Shown piece by piece: positions 59,578-64,000 of a DNA stretch of 64,000 nt. Each line of letters begins with the position of its first letter. Positions within the stretch are counted from its first letter, which is position 1. Under the pieces are notes generated by a model. The model searched no databases and was not told the DNA's origin. It was given only the letters and a program-made list of their open reading frames with translations. Position numbers and translations under genes: made by a program. The DNA is from Pyrobaculum sp. 3827-6 (GTDB taxonomy: Archaea > Thermoproteota > Thermoprotei > Thermoproteales > Thermoproteaceae): contig NZ_JAOTQN010000001.1 of NCBI RefSeq assembly GCF_025641885.1, forward strand, positions 1 to 64,000, in the 5' to 3' direction.

Positions 59578-60393
59578 TCAAGCCTTCGCCACCTGTCGGC
59601 CGTTCCCATGTTCATCACAGCCGCAGATCCTCTTGTAGAGGTGGGGCTTTCTGAGATTTAAAACTGGCACCGTCCTCCTCGCCTCCTCCACCAGGCTGGG
59701 GTCGACCTCCACTACTCTAAACCTCTCGCCTATCCCCAGCTCGGCCTCCACCACGCCGAAGGGGTTGACCACCAGCGAGCGGCCGGTGAAGCGCTGGCTG
59801 TACGACGCGGCCACCGCCACGTATACGCCGTTCTCGACGGCTCGGGCCCGCGCCAGGACGTGGAGGGTCTCCTCCTTCAGAGGACCCGAGTACCACGCGG
59901 CGGGGACCGCCACCAGCTGGGCGCCCCCCAGGGCCAGCTCTCTAAACACCTCGGGGAACCTCAGCTCGAAGCACACGGCGAAGCCCACCTTTACCCCCCT
60001 CACGTCGTATATCTGAGAGAGCTCGGCGCCCGGCTCCACCACGTCGGACTCCCTGTAGCCGTATGCGTCGAAGAGGTGGGTTTTTCTATAGAGGCCGACG
60101 ACCCCGCCGCCGGGCTCCACGAGCACGGTTGTGTTGTACACCCTCGGCCGCGGCCCCCTTTCGAGAAACGCGCCGGCCACGTAGGCCCCGGTCTCCGCGG
60201 CGATTTTGGCCAGCCCCTCGGCGAATTTATCCAGCGCCGAGGCGTTGCTCCACACCTCCTCCGGCCCCATCCCCGTGGGGTCGAAGAGGGAGTACTCCGG
60301 CAAGACGATTAGGTCAGCCCTGGCCCCAGCCACCATGTCCACAACCTTCTCCACAGGCCCCGGCGCCCTCTGCACAATCCCAAGCCTAAACAT
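59578..60393 (-). CDS. Carbon-nitrogen hydrolase (nitrilase superfamily)
   Basis: 271 aa from ATG 60393. The catalytic triad is visible: LPEYSLFDPTG (Glu33), GLYRKTHLFDAYGYRES (Lys ~103) and VGFAVCFELRFPEVFREL (Cys ~141). The VPAAWYSGPLKEETLHVLAR and RAVENGVYVAVAAS segments are typical of omega-amidase/ureidopropionase-type members. It hydrolyses an amide C-N bond; substrate unknown. A TATA-like TTTTAAAAAA lies about 24 nt upstream. Confidence 0.9.
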   Translation of the reverse strand: MFRLGIVQRAPGPVEKVVDMVAGARADLIVLPEYSLFDPTGMGPEEVWSNASALDKFAEGLAKIAAETGAYVAGAFLERGPRPRVYNTTVLVEPGGGVVGLYRKTHLFDAYGYRESDVVEPGAELSQIYDVRGVKVGFAVCFELRFPEVFRELALGGAQLVAVPAAWYSGPLKEETLHVLARARAVENGVYVAVAASYSQRFTGRSLVVNPFGVVEAELGIGERFRVVEVDPSLVEEARRTVPVLNLRKPHLYKRICGCDEHGNGRQVAKA

Positions 60394-60421
60394 GTCGGTT
60401 TAAAAAAGCCTTTTTTAAAAG

Positions 60422-61228
60422 CTATAGATCCAGCACCAGGCCGGCCCCGCCCTGCCTCGCGACGCCGGGCAACGCCGCCTGAAGCGCGGCGATGCCAGAA
60501 ATGCCGGTGCAGTGCGTGCCCACCACTAGGCCTGGGCTCCTCTTCTTTAGGTACTCCGCGACTTCGCGAATTCTGGCTTCTGGAAGGCCCATGAAGTGGA
60601 GGCCGCCGATTATGGCATAGAGCCTCTCCGCCCCGGTCACCTCCAGGCCGTACTCCACGATGTTCTCAACCCCCGCGTGGCCGCAACCGGTCAACGCGAC
60701 CAGCCCGCGGGGGTGCTTAACGTAGAGAGCCATGTCGTCCGGGACGAGATCCGCCACGGCGCCAGTGTGGCTCGGCCCCCAGCGCCTCGGGATCTCCCCC
60801 GAGGCCCAGATCCCCTCCGCCACCTTGTACGGCTCTTTTATCAAGATTAGCTTAGCGCCCCTCGACTCTAGAAAGTCTTTTGTAAAGTCGACGCCTATCT
60901 CCACCTCCCCCATGTCGTCCTTGGCGTAGGCCTTTGTGAAGAGGTTTTCATGTGCTATGATGGTGAGGGGTCTGCTCCTGGCTCTGAGCAGGTCTTTTAG
61001 CCCTCCTGTGTGGTCGATGTGGCGGTGGCTAAGCACAAGCACCTCCGGCTCGTCTGGCCTAATCCCCAGAGCATGCATATTGTTGAGAAGAGCCCTCCCC
61101 GAGAGGCCCGTGTCGTATAGGATTTTGTAGTCGTAGAGATACGCCGCGAAGCCCCACTCGGCCAGTATCCTAAGTCTGAGGGAGGTGAGGTTGGTTAGGT
61201 AGTTGTCTACCAATACCGCAACCCGCAT
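60422..61228 (-). CDS. Metallo-beta-lactamase-fold hydrolase
   Basis: 268 aa from ATG 61228, TATA box GTTTAAATAG centred about 25 nt upstream. The motif LVLSHRHIDHTGGL gives the HxHxDH metal site (68-73); later ligands are in LTGCGHAGVENIVEYGL and VVGTHCTGISG. ILYDTGLSGRALLNN precedes it. The layout matches the group that includes the archaeal dihydropteroate-type synthase of methanopterin synthesis. Whether it has that activity is open. Confidence 0.85.
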   Translation of the reverse strand: MRVAVLVDNYLTNLTSLRLRILAEWGFAAYLYDYKILYDTGLSGRALLNNMHALGIRPDEPEVLVLSHRHIDHTGGLKDLLRARSRPLTIIAHENLFTKAYAKDDMGEVEIGVDFTKDFLESRGAKLILIKEPYKVAEGIWASGEIPRRWGPSHTGAVADLVPDDMALYVKHPRGLVALTGCGHAGVENIVEYGLEVTGAERLYAIIGGLHFMGLPEARIREVAEYLKKRSPGLVVGTHCTGISGIAALQAALPGVARQGGAGLVLDL

Positions 61229-61319
61229 ATATATGCTCCGATTGCTCTATTTAAACATATACCACGACTGCTCTATTGAAACCGTAGCGAAAGATATATT
61301 AGCAATATATCTAGTGGTC

Positions 61320-61955
61320 ATGGACGCGCTTCCCCTGGTCATCTCGGTTATGGCCATCACCCCCTCGGGGGCCTTTTCCCCCGGCCCCCTAACCGCCTCG
61401 GCTGTGGCTCTGGGCTCCGCGAGGGGGTGGAGGGCGGGGCTGTTGATTGCCCTGGGCCACATGGCTTTTGAACTGCCCTACGTAGCCGCGTTGGCCTACA
61501 TCCTAAAGCAGATAGACGTGGGGGGCTACAAAATCCCCATGGCGCTGGCCGCCGTCTTCTTCATAGCCTACTTCTCATACCTCCTGCTGAGAGACGCTTG
61601 GGCCATAGCGAGGGGGGTCCCGCCGTCGTTGCCGGCCTCCCGGTTTGCGAACCCCCTCGTCGCCGGCCTCGCGCTGACCGCCCTAAACCCCTACTTCCTA
61701 ATCTGGTGGGTCACCGTGGCTCTGCCCGTAGTCACCGCCCTCTCGGCGCAACCCCTCCACGTCTTTGCAGTTGTATACGCCGCACACGTCTGGATGGACT
61801 ACTTCTGGCTGACCCTAATGGCCTCCCTAGGCCGCGCCGCGGCCCGCATGCTCTCCGCCAGGCTATACGCCGTGTTCCTCGCGGCGCTTGCGGCGCTTCT
61901 CATGTTCTTCGGCGCGGAGCTAATATTGGGCGTACTCGCCCCGCAGGAGGGCTAG
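61320..61955 (+). CDS. LysE-family exporter
   Basis: 211 aa from ATG 61320, with a TATA-like GATATATT centred about 24 nt upstream; the frame continues further upstream but without support. Six hydrophobic segments, with the LysE/RhtB start VMAITPSGAFSPGPLTASAV and ALTALNPYFLIWWVTVAL in the second half, which corresponds to the conserved NP motif. The family exports amino acids or related solutes. The 3' end overlaps the convergent DUF72 gene by 36 bp. Confidence 0.85.
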   Translation: MDALPLVISVMAITPSGAFSPGPLTASAVALGSARGWRAGLLIALGHMAFELPYVAALAYILKQIDVGGYKIPMALAAVFFIAYFSYLLLRDAWAIARGVPPSLPASRFANPLVAGLALTALNPYFLIWWVTVALPVVTALSAQPLHVFAVVYAAHVWMDYFWLTLMASLGRAAARMLSARLYAVFLAALAALLMFFGAELILGVLAPQEG

Positions 61956-62621
61956 CATAGACCTCGCGTTTTCAAGCATGGCGTGGTTGTTGTTGAAAAA
62001 GACGTACACCCTGCGGGGGCGGAGGGCGGCCACTCTCTCCGCGACCTCCCTAAGCTCCTCAGCCTCGTAGTAGTGGGAGTACCAGAGAGTCCTCCCGTGC
62101 ATCCTCAGATACACGACGCCGCCTGTGGACACGACCCACGACGCGTCGGGCGAATCCACAGACACCAAGGTGACGCCGATTCGCTCAGCCCACTCAACCA
62201 CGTCCTCCACAAACCAAGAGGGGTGCCTAAACTCGAAGGCAGCCCTCCCGCCCAGGAGGGAGGCCACCCTCTCCACCCTGGACATGTTGACGCCGCTCCT
62301 CTGGAACGCGGGCGGCATCTGGAATAGGTAGAAATCCACCAGCCCCTCCATGGGCTCGAACAGCGCGAGAAACCGCCTTAGGAGCTCCATCGACCTCTCG
62401 GAGAGCTTGCCGAAGTGGGTGACGCCCCGGAACACCTTCACAGACCACCTCAACCCGCGCCCCACCTCCGCCCAGCCCCTCACCTGCCCCGCCGTCGGCA
62501 TCCTGTAGAAGCTGGCGTTGAGCTCCACCGCGTTGAGGCCCGAGTTCTCCACATACCACCTCAGCGACCTCCCCAAATTCCACGAATACAGCCAGCCGGA
62601 GGTCCCCACGTAAACCTCCAC
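61920..62621 (-). CDS. DUF72 (YecE-like) protein
   Basis: 233 aa from GTG 62621 (VEVYVGTSGWLYSW). The frame is open further upstream but crosses the promoter gap, and a T-rich TATA-like TTTTTTAAGG lies about 22 nt before this GTG. Family phrases: VGTSGWLYSWNLGRSLRWYV, VELNASFYRMPTAGQVRGWA, FYLFQMPPAF, AAFEFRHPSWF, VSVDSPDAS and VYVFFNNNH. DUF72 proteins form a TIM barrel of unknown biochemical function. Confidence 0.88.
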   Translation of the reverse strand: MEVYVGTSGWLYSWNLGRSLRWYVENSGLNAVELNASFYRMPTAGQVRGWAEVGRGLRWSVKVFRGVTHFGKLSERSMELLRRFLALFEPMEGLVDFYLFQMPPAFQRSGVNMSRVERVASLLGGRAAFEFRHPSWFVEDVVEWAERIGVTLVSVDSPDASWVVSTGGVVYLRMHGRTLWYSHYYEAEELREVAERVAALRPRRVYVFFNNNHAMLENARSMLALLRGEYAQY

Positions 62622-62697
62622 ACAACGCCCAGCCCCCGGCCTTAAAAAACTCACCAAAAGTGAGTCCACTTTATAAACCGCGGCACAACCCACACCC

Positions 62698-63216
62698 ATG
62701 AAGGCGCGAACAGCGGCGCTGGCGGTGGCCGCGGCGCTTATAATCGCCGCGGCCGCGCTGGCCTACGCCCAAAACACGACCAACACGGCACAGGTGGCCG
62801 CGGAAAAATCCACGGTCAAGCACTGGTGGCACGGAGCCAAGGGCGGCTGGACCGCCGCCGGCCGTTGCGGAGGGAGGGGGGCCAACGCCACCCTATACGC
62901 GGCCAGTAGAAAGCTTACCATTAGCGGAGACGGCATAAACGTCAGCCTAAACATAGACGTGGTAAACGCCAACGCCACGTCACCCTACGGCAGGGTTGTA
63001 TACGGCACGGGCACCGTCCAGCTAGGCGGCAACACATACACGGCTAAGAGCGTGTACGGCGCCGTCGGCCCCCGCGGAGCCCGCCTAACCATCTACACCG
63101 GCGACGCCTTGATATCCCTCCACTACTACAACGGGCGGTACCGCGCCGTGGTCAAGACACTAGGCCAGCCCGGCTACGCTACATACAACGGCACAGCCAC
63201 GCTCCAAATATCCTAA
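62698..63216 (+). CDS. Exported small beta-rich protein
   Basis: 172 aa from ATG 62698, with TATA box CTTTATAAACC centred about 25 nt upstream. Residues 1-24 are a signal peptide (ALAVAAALIIAAAALAYAQ). The mature part has several N-x-S/T sequons (NTT, NAT, NVS, NGT), a His/Trp patch (KHWWHGAKGGW) and regular beta strands with Gly turns. Probably a secreted or surface glycoprotein. A T-tract (63224-63229) just after the stop may be the terminator. The 186 bp that follow hold only promoter sequence for the next gene. Confidence 0.7.
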   Translation: MKARTAALAVAAALIIAAAALAYAQNTTNTAQVAAEKSTVKHWWHGAKGGWTAAGRCGGRGANATLYAASRKLTISGDGINVSLNIDVVNANATSPYGRVVYGTGTVQLGGNTYTAKSVYGAVGPRGARLTIYTGDALISLHYYNGRYRAVVKTLGQPGYATYNGTATLQIS

Positions 63217-63219
63217 AAA

Positions 63220-63240
63220 CCCGGTTTTTTCCTCCCCTCC
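63220..63240 (+). terminator. T-rich terminator
   Basis: GGTTTTTTCCTCCCCTCC directly after the stop of the exported protein is the pyrimidine-rich T-tract type of archaeal terminator. No stem is needed or seen. Confidence 0.4.
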
Positions 63241-63383
63241 ACACTTTTAATCTTTCTTCTGCATCTCAGCTAACACCTTATTAGGTCACTTCAATATTAG
63301 ACGGTGTGTAGCTACATCGTGACATCTAAGTTATCAAAACTCAAATGCATCGAGGCTGTATCCGAGATTAGAATGTTTTTAAG

Positions 63384-63397
63384 TTCGTAATTTCGAA
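63384..63397. promoter_or_regulatory. Dyad operator candidate TTCGTAATTTCGAA
   Basis: A symmetric TTCG-N6-CGAA lies between a TATA-like GTTTTTAAG (63374-63382) and the GTG start of the XRE-cupin regulator at 63403, where a repressor would block its own transcription. Confidence 0.45.
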
Positions 63398-63402
63398 CCG
63401 GC

Positions 63403-64000
63403 GTGGATAATTCGCTGGGGAGAAGGATTTCTGAATTGAGAGAGAGGAGGGGGCTGAGCATTACTCAATTGGCGAAGCTGGCCGGCGTGTCGAAGTCTAC
63501 TCTGTGGGATATTGAAAACGGCAAGATTATGCCAACCATAACCACTTTGTGGAGCATCGCCAACGCGTTGGGGGTCACCTTTGGCGAACTGGCGCCCTAC
63601 GATATTGTAATCAAAGACGGCGGCATCGAGGTTCGTCTTATAGAACGTGGACACGGCCGGGAGGTGTATCTAATGAAGCTAAGCCGCGGCGGCTACAGGA
63701 GGGCCGCGCCCCACGGGAGCAATCCCCTAGAGGAGGTGTATGTGGTGGATGGGGCGATGGTTGCGGGATGTGTGGAGAGTCCCCAGTTCATATGGCGGGG
63801 GAAGAGAGCAGTTTTCAATGGAGGCCTAGAACATATATACCTGGGGGTGGCCGGCGAAACGGTCGCCCTTGTCATAATGAGATACGGCGAGAGGTTTGAG
63901 GAATCCTCACCGCCCGCGAGGCGCGCCGCTCCACACTTCCCGCGTTATAGAGATCTCATAGATGACGTAGTCAGCAACGAGCTACTCTCTGACTTAGTGA
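63403..64000 (+). CDS. XRE-family HTH regulator with C-terminal cupin (partial)
   Basis: Open from GTG 63403 to the right edge (199 codons, no stop). Residues 3-60 form an XRE HTH: RRISELRERRGLSITQLAKL, AGVSKSTLWDIENGKIMPT and TLWSIANALGVTFGEL. From about residue 75 a cupin-like beta barrel follows (VYLMKLSRGGYRRAAPHGSN, EEVYVVDGAMVAG, HIYLGVAGETVALVIM). XRE-cupin proteins sense a small ligand and repress nearby operons. A dyad operator candidate precedes the start. The C-terminus is beyond the window. Confidence 0.85.
   Translation, partial: MDNSLGRRISELRERRGLSITQLAKLAGVSKSTLWDIENGKIMPTITTLWSIANALGVTFGELAPYDIVIKDGGIEVRLIERGHGREVYLMKLSRGGYRRAAPHGSNPLEEVYVVDGAMVAGCVESPQFIWRGKRAVFNGGLEHIYLGVAGETVALVIMRYGERFEESSPPARRAAPHFPRYRDLIDDVVSNELLSDLV

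Noticed and set aside
1-64000. Integrase gene and attachment sites bounding the DNA-exchange locus
   Set aside because: No tyrosine or serine recombinase was found, and the two tRNA genes are far away with no partial tRNA copy noticed, so the locus was not called an integrated element.

Overview
The window is GC-rich chromosomal DNA from a hyperthermophilic crenarchaeon of the Thermoproteales, most likely Pyrobaculum or a close relative. The evidence is a tRNA-Met interrupted by two short introns at non-canonical positions, TATA-type promoters about 25 nt upstream of start codons (leaderless transcripts), frequent GTG/TTG starts, many 1-4 bp ATGA/TAATG gene overlaps, and archaeal family content (a RadA paralogue, SWIM protein, HerA-type ATPases, DUF58/MoxR, QueC, VapBC). 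The species cannot be named from the sequence alone.

Region 1 (1-20.4 kb, almost all minus strand) is a dense locus that looks like a domesticated conjugation or DNA-exchange system of the Ced/Ted type. It holds a two-helix VirB2/TedC-like pilin, a polytopic membrane protein broken by a 55-bp tandem duplication, and a very large membrane-anchored surface protein (at least 1466 aa, running off the left edge). It also holds a membrane-anchored VirB4/TedB-like ATPase, a second HerA-type ATPase, two ParA/MinD-like ATPases, a RadA paralogue, a SWIM zinc-finger protein, a PIN/NYN-like nuclease candidate and several unknowns. Nine genes (17034 down to 10433) overlap end to end. Several transcription units share an unusual T-tract element (AAGGTTTTTCC) centred about 27 nt upstream of the start codon. 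Three hairpin units in tandem lie beside the RadA-like gene.

Region 2 (20.4-34.5 kb) is accessory DNA. It has a winged-helix regulator, a 1387-aa protein with two P-loops and helical repeats, and a translationally coupled pair made of a nuclease-methyltransferase fusion and a short BrxL-like AAA+ ATPase, which together look like a compact defence island. Decayed gene fragments, small orphan genes and a VapBC pair follow.

Region 3 (34.5-49.1 kb) has an FAD-linked oxidase, a MoxR/DUF58/transglutaminase locus, two KaiC-like ATPase genes, a TatD-like hydrolase, and an aldehyde ferredoxin oxidoreductase gene. The last is reduced to its two ends with a GIY-YIG/TnpB insertion between them. A DegT-type aminotransferase closes the region.

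Region 4 (49.1-64 kb) is mainly core chromosome: Fe-S assembly and TusA-like genes, a PIN toxin-antitoxin cluster, a VWA protein, a frameshifted repeat/membrane-protein gene, tRNA-Leu(CAG), tRNA-Met(CAT), acyl-CoA dehydrogenase, an HTH-phosphoribosyltransferase regulator, a CBS protein, QueC, a nitrilase-type amidohydrolase, a metallo-beta-lactamase-fold protein, a LysE-type exporter, a DUF72 protein, a secreted protein, and an XRE-cupin regulator that runs off the right edge.
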